Shown: in pieces, positions 24,652 through 36,582 of the stretch
Layout: each line of letters opens with the position of its first letter
Position numbering within the stretch: the stretch's first letter is position 1
Assembly (NCBI RefSeq): GCF_002105155.1
Contig: NW_019028983.1
Span: 1 to 64,000 of the forward strand
Direction of reading: 5' to 3'
Length of the DNA: 64,000 nt
Origin: Lobosporangium transversale
Taxonomy: Eukaryota > Mortierellomycota > Mortierellomycetes > Mortierellales > Mortierellaceae
Made by a program: the position numbers and the translations under genes
The notes under the pieces: generated by a model
Databases searched by the model: none
What the model saw: the letters and a program-made list of their open reading frames with translations, nothing else
What the model was told of the DNA's origin: nothing

Positions 24652-25353
24652 GGGCTTTGGGAAATGCATTGATTCCCTTTTTTGATCAAGAACAAAGAAT
24701 GTTTTGTAAACTTGAATGTATCCAAAAATAAAAAAAAAAAGGATCCAGTAAAAGTCCCAAAATGCGGGTACTTCCTATTTTTTTTGTTTTGTTTTATTCA
24801 CAGCTGGGGTCCGGCCTTTCCTTTTCCCTTTTTTTTGTATAAGTGTGTGTGTAGTTGGGCTTTGGTGTTGAGCATATCCTGAATACCTTATCTTCATCCA
24901 CTCCTGCTTTCCCTGTTCTTCATTCAGTCCCTGCTTGCCTTGTCAAAACTTCCACAGCAAAAGAAAGAATAAATGATCCGAACAGAGGGGAGGGGTTTTT
25001 TTTTTTTTTTTTTTTTTTTTTATCACTTACAAAGAGACGTTGCTGATGGCGATATTGAGGGTGTATAAGAATGAAAACATGAGCATGACCATGTTTTCAC
25101 GCTCTCCGAGTTGTGCAGGTGTAAAATATCCTAGACGAGCCATGATCAACGCTCCGATGCCTGAGCATAGTGTATGGATCCCCGTTAATGTCCATGGAAA
25201 ACTGAAGTGGAATGTGCTGAGGATCGCCTTGTTATAGATGGTGAGTGAGAGATTGAGTAGGAAATACATGGTCAGCCATGTATACGACGTGTCTACTTTC
25301 TTTGCGGGTGTATTCCCAAGTTGAAGTGGTATGGGACGCTCTTTTCCTTGCAT
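23551..25353 (-). CDS. Triose-phosphate / nucleotide-sugar transporter family protein (352 aa)
   Basis: Three exons: 25353-25031, 24422-23932 and 23795-23551. They are in phase and join to classic family text: LNLSLTIYNKAIL, ISNVSLNEVSVAFHQVVRAMTPVFT, NYVSFTANKKTSALTMTVA and NVKQVLSIVVAV, then a polar tail. These are hallmarks of the TPT/SLC35 drug-metabolite transporter superfamily, with about ten TM helices and the normal length near 350. Such fungal proteins exchange phosphorylated or nucleotide-activated sugars across the Golgi or ER membrane; the exact substrate cannot be read. The first intron is 608 bp and contains a long A run. ATG 25353 gives MQGKERPIPL, a short cytosolic N-terminus. 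Confidence 0.9.
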
Positions 25354-26770
25354 GGCTCTCTTTTTTTTTTTTTTTTTAGACGACTTTTTTTTTTTTTTTC
25401 CTTTTTCTTTTTGAGTTGTGTTGGAGTTACTGGGTTGATGTTAATAAAAAGTAAAAAAAAATAAACCGAGACTGCTCTTGTCTTGTTCGAATAGGACTTG
25501 ATGAACTTGTAGATGAATGAACTGAACTGAACTGAACTGAACTGAAACTGAAATGCTTTTTTTTTTTTGTTGTTCCCCTGAAAGAGATGAAAGGGTCTAG
25601 ACAAAGTTCTTTCTTCAGACAATGATTGCGCAATGATTCGGTGTCACCGGCTAAATATCCCAGAAAAGGACAATTCGCGCAATAGGATTAAGGACAGGAA
25701 TATGAATATGATAGATAGAGTGAAATGCAATTAAAGTAACTGAAGAGACGATCTATTGACATTGAAAAGAAACGGAAAGAAAAAGAAAAAAAGCGGTTGT
25801 TGGTTAGAAAAAAAAAATATGTATTCATGTCATGAAAAAAAAAAAAAAAAAAAAAAAAACGGTGGCCAATAACACTGCATCACTGAATTTACGGTATGGT
25901 ATATGAGGAAGGAAGTGGAAGGAAAGGATGAAGAAATCAGAGGATTGAATGAACTGAAAGAAAGGAAGAAAAAGAAAAGAAAAGAAAAAAAAAAAAAAGG
26001 GAAGGAAGGCAGGAAGGTAGGAAGGCAAGAGGACAGGAAGCAAGGAAAAGGAAAAGGAAAAGGAAAAAGACAAAGAAAGATCCAGTCCTTTTCCTTGGTC
26101 TCCTTCTATTCGTCTGTTTGTCTGCATGTTAAAGTCTTGTCTTCGTGCTCTTTCGAAGCCAGCTACCTAGCCATACACAACCCCCATATCAACAAAAATC
26201 CCAGATACTCATATCCCTCCCACATCCATCATCATCATCATTATCATCATTATCATCATCATCATCATCATCATCAACATCGCCACCACTGCCAATTGTC
26301 TCCATTTTTTTTTCTTTCTTTCTTTGTCGTAGAAACAACAAAAGTGACGCTCAAGGAATGAAATGAGGAGTGTGGAAGTCAGATGGGAAACACAGGTACA
26401 ACAAACAAAGGAACACAAAAAAGACCATCCTCCCTGATCTCGATCAAAAGTATCAACGCATCGCATCAACCTTGTTGTATTTATACAACCATTGAGCAGC
26501 ACAAAATATTTATCCCGTATAAAAATAGCGAAACCTTTACCTTCTCTCTCCCACCTTTTACTTTTTCTCACTCACAACTCAAAAAATGAGTGAACGATTA
26601 GAATATAGACGACTGGAAAGAACTACTTTCCATTCCAACTCTCTGGGTTAAAGGATGTTCTAATCATTTATAAATATCATCATACCCTCCTCCCGGGCTA
26701 TTGCTCAGTACAATACATGCTTAAAAAAAGGAAAAAAAGTCATCGCCACTAATTAATGGGCTATGACATT

Positions 26771-26810
<40 letters not shown>

Positions 26811-26999
26811 CTGCCGTAAATATCCCCAGAAAAGAATAAAAAAAAAAAAAAAAAAAAAAAAAAAGATCCAATAGGCTGTGCAATGGAGACACGCTTCATC
26901 AGCAAGAAGAGAGCGGCAAGGCACGAAAAAGGTGAAGACGAGACTTTTGTATTGATATATGAATCAAAATATGTATGAAGGAAAGGAAGGGAAAACAGG

Positions 27000-27031
<32 letters not shown>

Positions 27032-28238
27032 TATGACAGTGCCAATGCGATCATCTTACAGGAGATAAGGACCACAGCAACTAAAGTCTAGTTTGATCTG
27101 GCCTACTTTAAAAGTAGATCGATCCAAGAGATGTACATTCTAAAGCTTTAAAGACAATATGGGGACAATCAAAAGTAAAATGGGTGTAAGATGGAGTGTG
27201 GCAATAAGCGTGAGAATTGAAGGGTATGGCAACAGAAAAGAAACTAAAAGGATGCACACATTCTCTCTATTGATGTTTTTTGGGTAGGGGAGTGGGGAGG
27301 GTTGGCGGGGTGGAGGGAAGAGCAAGATTAGATCTTCATTAACAAACACGTTATGTTCTATTGAGAAACAAAGATTGAAAAGGAACGTTGCATTCTGAAG
27401 GATACCAGCTTTTTTTTTTTTTTTTTTTTTTTTGTCTTGGAGCTTTCATTTATAGCCTCCTATGACAAGACATAATATAGCCGCCAGATTGTATCGGAAT
27501 ATCGAGACTCCATGTGAACAGATGCCAATCATCCTGAGATCGCTTGTCTCACCTTTTTTTAAATGTCTTTCTGTGTTGTAAAAGGCTGTAAAAGACTGTA
27601 GAGGAGTGTAAAGGATAGAGGGCTTAAAAGGATCGTAAAAGGTGTCTTTTTCCTTCTTTAAAAAAAAAAAAAGAAAGAAAAAGAGAGTATTGTGAGGTCA
27701 AAAGGAACAGAATGGAAATGCGGAACGAGACTCAAGGCCAGGGGTAAATAAAGGCAGTGTAAAAAAAAAAAAAAAAAAAAAATAACAACGTTTGCGATTA
27801 AATTATTGAAATAACGTGTTGTGAAACAGGTAAGACTGAAAACGTGAAGACGCTACAAGAGGAAAAGAAAAAAAGATGATGAGAGGAAAAATGAAGAGGA
27901 TTAAAGAAAAAAGAATTGGTCAAATGTAATTAATGAAATCTGTTGGTGCACGTAGCCCATCATTATCTGTATTTTCCTTGGAAAGGTTGGGAATAAGACG
28001 TTATTAAAGCCAAAGCATTGGTTCAAACAACAGGGCTCTCATCTATACTTCAGCGGTCAAAAATGAATTGTTCGACGTATAGCAATCAAAATGAATCGGC
28101 TATCTGACATGCACTGGACTTTTACCACTTCACCACCAAGAATTCAAATCTGTGTATAATGTGTATATTATTATCATTAATATCATGATTGATGACATTC
28201 AGGATGATTCCTTTTCGAATTAGAAGTGCGCAAAAAAA

Positions 28239-28275
<37 letters not shown>

Positions 28276-29411
28276 GCAAAGCAAAGACAAATGGATAGTC
28301 TTGACACGTTCATCATTCCTAACGGACACAGACACATAACCACATGTTTCTCACTCATTTCGCATGGAAAGCAACGACCCCTGTAGGGATCAGTAAGTGG
28401 ATGCATTTTCAGATCCACGAAAAATGTCAGGGGAAGGTTATTTTTTGTTACTGTTTACAGTACAGTGATTGAAGTTGACTACTACATGATCAATGTAATG
28501 CTTTGGTCGTAATCAGTAGCGATGCCCCTGTGAGTAGCAATGGTCAATATTTTAGCTCTTTATCCTTCCAGACATTCGCATAAGCGACTTTCTTTGAGTA
28601 ATCATAAACAATAGCCTATAGTCCACAAGTGTATAGTATATATTCCTTCCCGAAAATGCAGCCGCTGGAAATCATGTTATTAAGAACAAATGAACTGTCA
28701 AAGAAAATAAAAAAAAATCTTCTTGAAACACTGGACGTTTTCCTTCCCCCCCTGTTGCGACTGTTCTGTAAGCACCTTGTCTTGTGAAGGGAAGTGAAAA
28801 ATTGTGTAGGCTCAGATGGTCAGCATCTTTAGCATTTTCCCCATTTTTCATTTGCATAGCATGTTACTCGTTATTTCGACGGTAAGCTGGGCATGAAATA
28901 GTGGGGACTGCGCCATTGTTGGACAAATGAGTGTTATTAACCTGTCTCGTCATGCCTTGATCAAACAAAAGTATAAAATATAATATAATAAAATAAAAAG
29001 GCCCATGGCCCTGCAGAGAATATACTATTACAAGGCACTGTTGTTACTACCTTTGTTGTAATCACTGTTATTATGTTATTACTCAAACCTTCAAAGTAAG
29101 TGGGAAGGAATCTGCTCTTTTAGTCCTTTAGAAAGAGAAAGTGTTGATGTCAGGATGCGTTTTACTAAAAAAAAAAAAAAAAAAAAAATTCTGGATGTAT
29201 ATTTTAGCAGGGTTAAAGTGGCCAATGGGTCAATGGGGTCAATGGGACAAAATTATACATTTGTGTGCATGGATGGGATATAAAAAGAAGTCCCTCTTCT
29301 AATTTCTTTTTTTTTTTTCTTTCTTTTTGTTTCTCTGAATACGACCTTCCTCATCCATCCTTTGTCATTGATCAACTCTCTTGTTTTTGAGATATCCCTC
29401 CTGTCAGAGCT
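25354..29411. other. Large intergenic desert of 4 kb between divergent genes
   Basis: I see no gene. The stretch contains a (TGAAC)n-like repeat near 25519-25543, purine-rich GGAA/AAGG repeats (25910-26070), a (CAT)n repeat (about 26228-26277), the longest T run in the window (about 26772-26806, 35 nt) and long A runs (near 26839-26864, 27000-27029). AAAG repeats lie near 28257-28286. Open frames here are Lys, His or Phe runs. The right end contains the promoter of the penta-EF-hand gene. Confidence 0.5.
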
Positions 29412-29633
29412 ATGCAGCAACAACAAAATCACTACAATCATTTCGATCACAACCAATATCGTCGATCATCACTCGCGCATCCGCCTTATTACCAACACCA
29501 ACACCAACATCAACACCAACAACCGCCACCCGAATACTCTTACGCACCTTATCATGGACCCACACATGCTCATAATAGTATACCCTTCACCTCTCAATCC
29601 TCCTCCAATTCGTTAGTTCAATCGCGTCAATTT

Positions 29634-29674
<41 letters not shown>

Positions 29675-30888
29675 ACAACAACAACAACAGCAACAGCAGC
29701 AACAGCAGCAACAACGACAACCGATCCAGGATAACAGCCAGCCACAACAGTCATACCATTCTCATGACTCAATAGCAACACCAGTATCCACTGCATCAGC
29801 TCCTTATCAACATTACAATCACTATAATACCTATCGACCTGGCTCTCCAAGTGAGATGCAATTCCAACGACAACAGTATCAACAGCATCAGCAGGTGCTT
29901 CGACAACAGCATCAACAGTACCAACACCAGCAACAGCACCAGCAGCCAGGTCATGCAAGGTCCGCTTCCACTGGTGCATTACCCGCACTCAACTCACTCA
30001 AGGATTGGTTTGATGCGGTCGACACGGATCATAACGGAAGCTTGTCCTGTGAAGAGCTACAGCGGGCGTTAATGAATGGTGATGGCTGGACCCCTTTCAA
30101 TGGTAAGTTCTTTTTGTAATTATTATTATTTGGATATTGTAAAAAAACGGAAAAACGGAAAAACAGGAAATAGAACTTTCTCACTTGACTCGGAAAGGAT
30201 AGAGTTATACAATCTCTTGGCACTGGCGATGAAGAAAGAAAAAAAAAAAAAAAAAAAAAAAAAAGTGGGCTGAATAGGGTGTACCAAGGATATTGGAGAA
30301 TGTGAAGGGCGCATTGATGTAATTTACTGAAATGATAGTAATACACGTGGGGAATGCCTCAAAGCGAAAAAAAAATAAAATAAAATCCCGATATCGAAAG
30401 TAAAACAAAAAAAAAGTGGTAATGTTTTGATATGCATGCATCTTATATAACCCTTTTTCTTTCTTTTTTTTTTATAAAAAAAAAAAAAAAAAAAAAAAAC
30501 TTAGTCGAGACGGTTCGGATGATGATGAATATGTTTGATCGCGATGGCAATGGATCGATCGAATTCAACGAGTTTATTGGGCTCTGGAATTATATTGAGA
30601 AATGGAAGACATGTTTCCAAACGTATGATCTGGATGGGTCAGGGACAATTGATGCCATGGAACTACGGAAGGCTTTACGAGGATTTGGATATAATCTGAG
30701 TGAGGCCATGATTCAGCTAATCATGACCAAATACGATGTTCGTGGTCGTGGAGACATCAGCTTTGACAACTTTGTGCAGTCGTGTGTCACCATCCAAACA
30801 TTAACGGATGCGTTCCGTAGAATCGATGTGACCGGCACGGGCGTTGTCACCATGACTTATGAACAGGTAAGGGAGTCCGCTCGTTCGC

Positions 30889-30925
<37 letters not shown>

Positions 30926-31018
30926 TGGGCTGTTGCGTTGTTTCTAATTTCTATGGCTGTAATTGCTTTTGCTTCACTTGCTTTGTAGTTTCTTGGGCTC
31001 GTGATCAATAATCGTTAG
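29412..31018 (+). CDS. Penta-EF-hand (PEF) calcium-binding protein (360 aa)
   Basis: Three exons: 29412-30102, 30505-30866 and 30989-31018, in phase. Residues 1-190 are Gln/Pro/Tyr/His-rich, with a pure poly-Gln run from CAG/CAA codons. A PEF domain of normal size (about 170 aa) follows. EF1 DTDHNGSLSCEE, EF2 DRDGNGSIEFNE and EF3 DLDGSGTIDAME have good calcium loops. EF4 (DVRGRGDISFDN) and EF5 (DVTGTGVVTMTY) are degenerate, as is normal for the family, where EF5 mediates dimers. The end VTMTYEQFLGLVINNR matches the ALG-2/peflin C-terminus. Relatives are yeast Pef1 and human PDCD6/PEF1, which link calcium to membrane traffic and ubiquitin adaptors. The last exon is only 30 nt. Confidence 0.92.
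29634..29716. repeat. CAG/CAA repeat encoding poly-Gln
   Basis: About 27 mixed CAG and CAA codons in the N-terminal region of the PEF protein. The interruptions by CAA make slippage less likely than in a pure CAG run. Confidence 0.85.
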
Positions 31019-31400
31019 GATCCTCAAAAAAAGGGACGGGAGAGAGCATAGATCAAAAAGAGGGAAGAACCCATATTCCCTAATGCACATGTATGGAATT
31101 GTCCATTGTACATATTCAAAGCAAGCAAACACGTCGCACTCCTCGCTTTATTGGATTGTTTTTTTTTTTTTTTTTTTTTTTTCAACCTTTCGCCTCATCC
31201 AGGGTCTCCAGGGCAATCCAATAGCCAACTCGTTGATTGTGCACATGTCAAAGAAAATCCTTTTTCTTCCCTTTGAGGACCTGACATAACCTTGCATGTC
31301 CCTAGTATCAAACAACAGACAATAAAAAAAAGCCTACATTCTCAATAATGATGTACAAGGCATTTTTTCATAATGATTTTTATTAAAAGTGGTCTTTTTT
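31019..31400. other. 3' intergenic gap between convergent genes
   Basis: It contains a T run near 31159-31182 and the 3' UTRs of the PEF gene and the dehydrogenase. No gene is recognised. Confidence 0.55.
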
Positions 31401-32625
31401 TTACTGATAAGAGGTATGAGGAGAGTTGGAAATGGTCTCACCCTCTGGGGTGACATAAGCAGAGCAGAGTCCTCCATCGACCACAAAGTCCGTTCCAGTC
31501 ATGTATGAAGAATCATCTGAAGCCAAGAACAAGGCAGCCTTTGCCTGTTCAATCGCCTCTCCAAATCGTCCCATAGGAACATGAATCAATCTCCTGTTCT
31601 TCTTTTCCTCGGTATTCAAGAATTCCATCAGCAAAGGTGTACGCAACGGACCTGGGCACAAAGCATTGAAGCGAATGTTTTCTTTCGCATGTACTACAGC
31701 CAATTCACGAGTCATAGCCAGAACGGCACCCTTAGAAGCTGTGTAAGCCAGTTGAGGTGTTGCTGCGCCACGGAGAGCTACGAATGAGGCTGTGTTAATG
31801 ATCGATCCTCCACCCGTCTTTCGCATCTCCGCAATCGCGTACTTGCAACCCCACCAAACACCCTTGACATTGATATTCATGGTCAAATCCCTAAAAGAAT
31901 GAAAAATAAAGTTTATGTAATCAGTCATTGATATTGTTTTATAATCCAAAAGAAAAAAAAAAAAAAAAAAAAAAAACTAAAGGGATTAAACCACATACCA
32001 GATATCTTCAGAAGTCGTGATAGCATTGTCGTCGGCAGGGTGCATGATACCAGCATTGTTGAAGAGAACATTGAGCTTGCCTAAGAGAGAAATCAAACAA
32101 AAAAGAGGGGATGACCAAGGAGATCCGCAAAGAACCCGTGGGAGTAAATTAAAACAGTCAGTCAGTTGATCAAAAAAAAAAAAAAAAAAGAAAAAAACTT
32201 GCTTCACCACATGGAAGAGCATTTTGAAAAATCCTCATCCTCACTTCCAATCCATGCTTCTATCGCTTTTCCCCCCTCTATCATCCAGGCTTGCTATTCA
32301 GAGTTGACATCAAGAAAGGTGGCATAGTAGATATGGATAGCTTACCAAATTGGGCGACAGCCAACTGGATCATCTTCTTGACATCTTCCTCTTTACTGAC
32401 GTCGACACGGACAGCAATGGCACGACCTTCACCAAAGAGTGAATTAATCTTCTCAACAGTCGCAGCCGCGCCCTTTTCGTTGATATCGGCACATACAACC
32501 TGAGCACCTTCGGATGCAAACAGGACCGAGGATTCGAGACCGATTCCACTTTTTAAAATTATTTAAAATTTATGGAATGAATTACGTTAAAAAGTCTCCA
32601 AGGCAAGTGCAATTATGAAATGAAG

Positions 32626-32657
<32 letters not shown>

Positions 32658-32735
32658 ACCAAGGAAAAGAGTTTACCTTCCAGCACCAGTGATGACGGCG
32701 ACTTTGCCGGCCAGACGAGTTCCAGTGGGCGCCAT
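31401..32735 (-). CDS. Short-chain dehydrogenase/reductase (277 aa)
   Basis: Four exons: 32735-32677, 32548-32346, 32080-31999 and 31890-31401, in phase. The classic SDR motifs are all present. The cofactor loop is VAVITGAGSGIG, formed across the first splice junction. VVCADIN has an Asp after strand 2, suggesting NAD(H). LFNNAGIM follows, then the catalytic Ser in SIINTASFVAL and YTASK (Tyr-x-x-x-Lys). PGPLRTPLL and a C-terminal TDFVVDGGLCSAY close the fold. The length is normal for the classical family. It oxidises or reduces an alcohol/ketone pair; the substrate cannot be deduced. ATG 32735 gives MAPTGTRLAGK, directly before the Rossmann strand. Confidence 0.93.
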
Positions 32736-34703
32736 CTTTATAAAATAGGTATGAGTGTGTCTGATTAGGGGAAAAGGGAGGTGGAAAGAAAGAAGGAAGA
32801 GTAAACAGCAAAAGATCGTGAGAGCAAAAGAAAAAAAAAAGGAAGGAGAGGAAAGAGAAAAAAGAAAAAAAAAGAAAAAAAAAGAAAAAGGACTTTTGTA
32901 GAAGGGCTAGGTATTTATACAACGAAAAAAAAAAGAAGATTGTTCAATAGCGCGACATGTCATGGTTGTACATGTGTCATCACATCCATTGAGTGGTTTG
33001 ATTGCCAATACTGAGTTTGATATATGGCTTCAATTAGAAGATGAGTTTTAATGTTGGTTTATGTATTCACAAAAACGCAAGAATCCCATCTTCTTTTTTC
33101 CCTCCCCTCTCCCCTTCAAGTATTTGAAATAAGAGGATCGTTCATCCTTTTGCATTGTCTTAATGGTGCTGCCTCAAGAAAAAAAAAAAAAAAAAAAAAA
33201 AAAAACCATTTGATATCCTTCACATTCGCTCGCTCTTTTTTACGACAAAAGAGATTTTTCCTATGCATGACCCAATCATGGATGGAGTACGGACTACGGA
33301 AATATTATTGATAATAATGCGCTGTGGCTGGTCTGTAGCACCACTTTTTTTTTTTTTTATCTCATGCCGCGTGTTTGGATCCGATCCCCTTTCCCAATGA
33401 GGAATCTGCAGAAAGAGAGAAGATATTCGCAACTTGTAAGAGATCAGCCGAATTCTACGTGAATGAAACTACGTATTTACTTACCGGGCTAGAGAGAGTG
33501 ACTGGAAAAGGATACATTACGTGCATAAAAAAGCCGCAGCAAATATTTATTTTGTATTCTTACACACATTCAGCGCGTTGTTTTTTACGCGTCTTTCTCA
33601 CACTAATGTTTCCTTCCTTCTTTTCGACCACAATCCTGAAGCCACAAAGGGAAAACATTTCATTTATGATTGGTGCAAGGAACGAATCCGTCGTCGATCT
33701 TGAAGAATGTGTAATGGAAAGGTGGTCATTATTGATCCTTACTGCTGCAGATGAAGATGATGTTGTTATTGTTAACAAGATGGCTACGGCTGTTTGATGG
33801 AAAATCCCTTCTTTTGCTTCTTGTATCTGATTATTGGGGCAACCAAAGAAGAGGAAGAAAAAGAAAATGATAAAGTACTCTTTTGTTATTTTAACAATGT
33901 ATTAATCTGGAGTGGGACGAAAATGTCTTCTTTGCCCAGCCCTCATTATTCAGCCCAAATTCCGTCTTGCAGCGCCATCCCCAATATTGCTTTTTTTTTT
34001 TTTTTTTACATGTCATTATGCGCTTTGACGCCAATGGTTGAATGTCGTAATAAGGAACCCCTTATGAGGTCTGCTATATTGTTTCCCAATTTTTTTTTTT
34101 TTTTTTACAGATGATATCTTGCTCCGAGAGAAAGTCGAGAGTAGTAGGAAAGTAGACTGCTGTTGAAGCAAGATATGAGTAAAAAAAAAAAAAAAAAGAA
34201 AAAGTCAGGGACGATGGAAAGAGATAAGACAAGATCAAATGGATTCATATTCACACATTCATTTCCGACAACACAACACAAAACGCATCCAAGCTCAAAT
34301 ATCCGCACAGTTTCAGTAAGGTTTGGGCTTGTCATCTGCGTCACAGACAAATGTGAAAAAAGTGCTTAATTTTCAATGTACTCCAAGGATCGATTAGTGT
34401 TCACAGCTCATTGATGGCACCATAAATTGAATTGACACAGCGGCCTGTGTGTATGTGTGCAGAAAAGTTCTCTTTCCTTCAAGTCTTTCTTTTCACCTTT
34501 TTCTCTTTCTCATTCTCCTTTCTCATTCTCCTTTCTCTCATTCTTCATTCCTTCTTCATTCAATCATTTCATATCCCTTTTTCTTTTTTTTTTGTTCATT
34601 CATTTCCTCCATTCACTTTTTATTTTTTATTTTTTTCTTTATAACTATCCTAAACCACCGCCACAACTTTTTTTTTTGTCTTCTACTATAACATCACTAC
34701 ACC
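32736..34703. other. Divergent intergenic region between dehydrogenase and AIG1 GTPase
   Basis: No gene is supported. A and T runs are frequent (33178-33205, about 33992, about 34090). The 33375-33797 frame is open for 140 codons, but it shows no domain or splice logic and is not called. The pyrimidine-rich CTTTCTC-type tract (34480-34680) is probably the promoter and 5' UTR of the AIG1 gene. Confidence 0.5.
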
Positions 34704-35249
34704 ATGGACACTGACGACTATCAACAACAACTTCAACATCAGCAATATATGATGCACCTACAACGTCAACAGCAGCAGCAACAGGAACGACTACAACAAC
34801 AACAGGTTGCTGCTAATTCACCCACGCGCGAATTTACAGTTGTAGCCATTGGCAAGAGTGGTGAAGGTATTATTTCTCCTTTTTTTTTTTTTTTTTTTTT
34901 TTTTTGCTCTGCTGATGACCTGGACCTAAACCTGCAAGCTGCGGTGCATTAAAAAAAAAAAAAAAAAAAAAAGGAATCACAAGATTCATTATGAATACAA
35001 AAAAACTAACGACTCGACTTTAATGGCAATGAATACAGGCAAAAGTACACTTTTAAACTCAATCTTGGGTCGAGAAATGTTCCTGGCCAAGGCATCTGTC
35101 AAAGTAAGATAACGAAGGAGGGGAGCGAACAACAAATCAACACATTGTTTTTATCGACCATCGATCTTCTTAACATCACATCTATACTGTTTTGTTTTGC
35201 ATTGTTTCTTTCGACTTTCTCTGCTATTCAAACTAATTTGATGTTTTAT

Positions 35250-35280
<31 letters not shown>

Positions 35281-36147
35281 CGCAGGAAGTAACACAGAGG
35301 GTCGATCAGGCCACCAACCATTTCTTGAATATCTCCTCCAACCCTGTGATGCATTGTATCGACACACCGTCATTTAATGGACAACTACACGACCCAGAAC
35401 GTATCAATGAGATTGGTGCATTGCTGACAAGAGTTGCAGCGGGCGTGGATGCATTCCTCTTCGTCGTCAAGTGCACTCACTATCGGTAAGCAGGTGCAGA
35501 CGACTATTTGAACAAATTGCGAATTGATGTGAAATAGCGAATTAATCGTTCTTTTTCGGGTCCATGTGTTGGATGGACTGATCTTTTCTAGATATGACAA
35601 CACGTTCCATCAGACATTACAAACGTATCAGAGCCTACTCACACCTGCATTTTGGCCTAAAGTGATTCTTGTTTTTACACACGCTACACCAGAGCTGGTC
35701 TCCAACACCACAGAGTCACGGTTACCTTTGATGGCATGGGCACGAGAGATTCAAGAAAGCTTTAAGCTGGAGGCACCACCACTAACAGTCTTTGCAATGG
35801 ACTATGTTCGATTTCCATACCCTGCTGGCGGAGCACAGGAGTTTTGGGAGGCATTGATGACACTAGATGCCAATACAACACCATATCGACACACACCTTT
35901 TCTCGAGAGCTTTGGCAATGGAATTGCAGTGGAAGGATATGTACAGCGGATCAAGGGTCATCTTGCGCTGTTTGAACCAAGTTTCTTTGAGGAACAAGCA
36001 GAAGGGCAGTATAATGAGAATAAGAAGAGAGTGGGTCGGTTCAGTTTCTTTCGGAAGAGTAAGAGTGCTGTACCCAAGACAGCTATAGGAGGGCCATTGT
36101 CAGCATCATCATCAACAGTGTCAACAGCTTCCGGAGCATTGTCGTGA
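34704..36147 (+). CDS. AIG1/GIMAP-type GTPase (327 aa)
   Basis: Four exons: 34704-34866, 35039-35103, 35286-35485 and 35592-36147, in phase. A Gln-rich N-terminus of about 40 residues precedes the G domain. The P-loop GKSGEGKST (50-58) is split by intron 1. SILGREMFLAKASVKEVTQ resembles the AIG1 switch I region, DTPSFNG is G3 (DTPG-like), and FLFVVK and VILVFTHATPEL follow the family pattern. The G4 position is THAT rather than TKxD or RGDD, so nucleotide specificity may differ. Downstream come MAWAREIQ and a basic Ser-rich tail. AIG1 proteins are known from plants (pathogen response) and vertebrates (lymphocyte survival) and also occur in some fungi. A membrane-associated septin-like GTPase is the family-based guess. 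Confidence 0.85.
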
Positions 36148-36410
36148 GAGCTTTTTTTATTTTATTTTATTTTTCTTGAATAGGATCTTTGGTGATCATT
36201 GTAATAACATTGATGTAAAATAAAATAAAAAAGCTTTTTTTTGTAATGCAGTCAGAACGAGATTAGATGAGCACTCTTTGGAACGTGACCTTTAATAAAA
36301 AAAAGAAAAAGGCTGGATAATCGCGTAAAAGGTGATCATTGTTCCTTCCTCGCCTCTTCACTCTTTGTTCTGACTTCTCTGACTTCATTCTGTTCCGTCT
36401 CTCATTCGCT

Positions 36411-36442
<32 letters not shown>

Positions 36443-36582
36443 CTTCTCCATTCAGTCTTTTCATCTCTTCACGCTTCCCTATCACCTGTAAACCACCTTT
36501 TAGAAAGAAATAATTAGAGCCTTAATTTATCCTTTTTCTATTTCTATTTCTATGTTAATCTTGAACGACAAACATACATATC
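36148..36582. other. Short intergenic region
   Basis: It carries the AIG1 3' UTR, with TTTTA and AATAAA-like motifs near 36155-36230, then a T run (36420-36442) and the 5' region of the F-box gene. No gene is seen. Confidence 0.55.

Noticed and set aside
25903-26361. 152-codon + strand frame made of Lys, Glu and Gly then His runs
   Set aside because: It is a reading of GGAA, AAAG and CAT repeats.
33375-33797. 140-codon + strand frame between the dehydrogenase and the AIG1 gene
   Set aside because: No domain, mixed codon use and no splice logic; probably chance.
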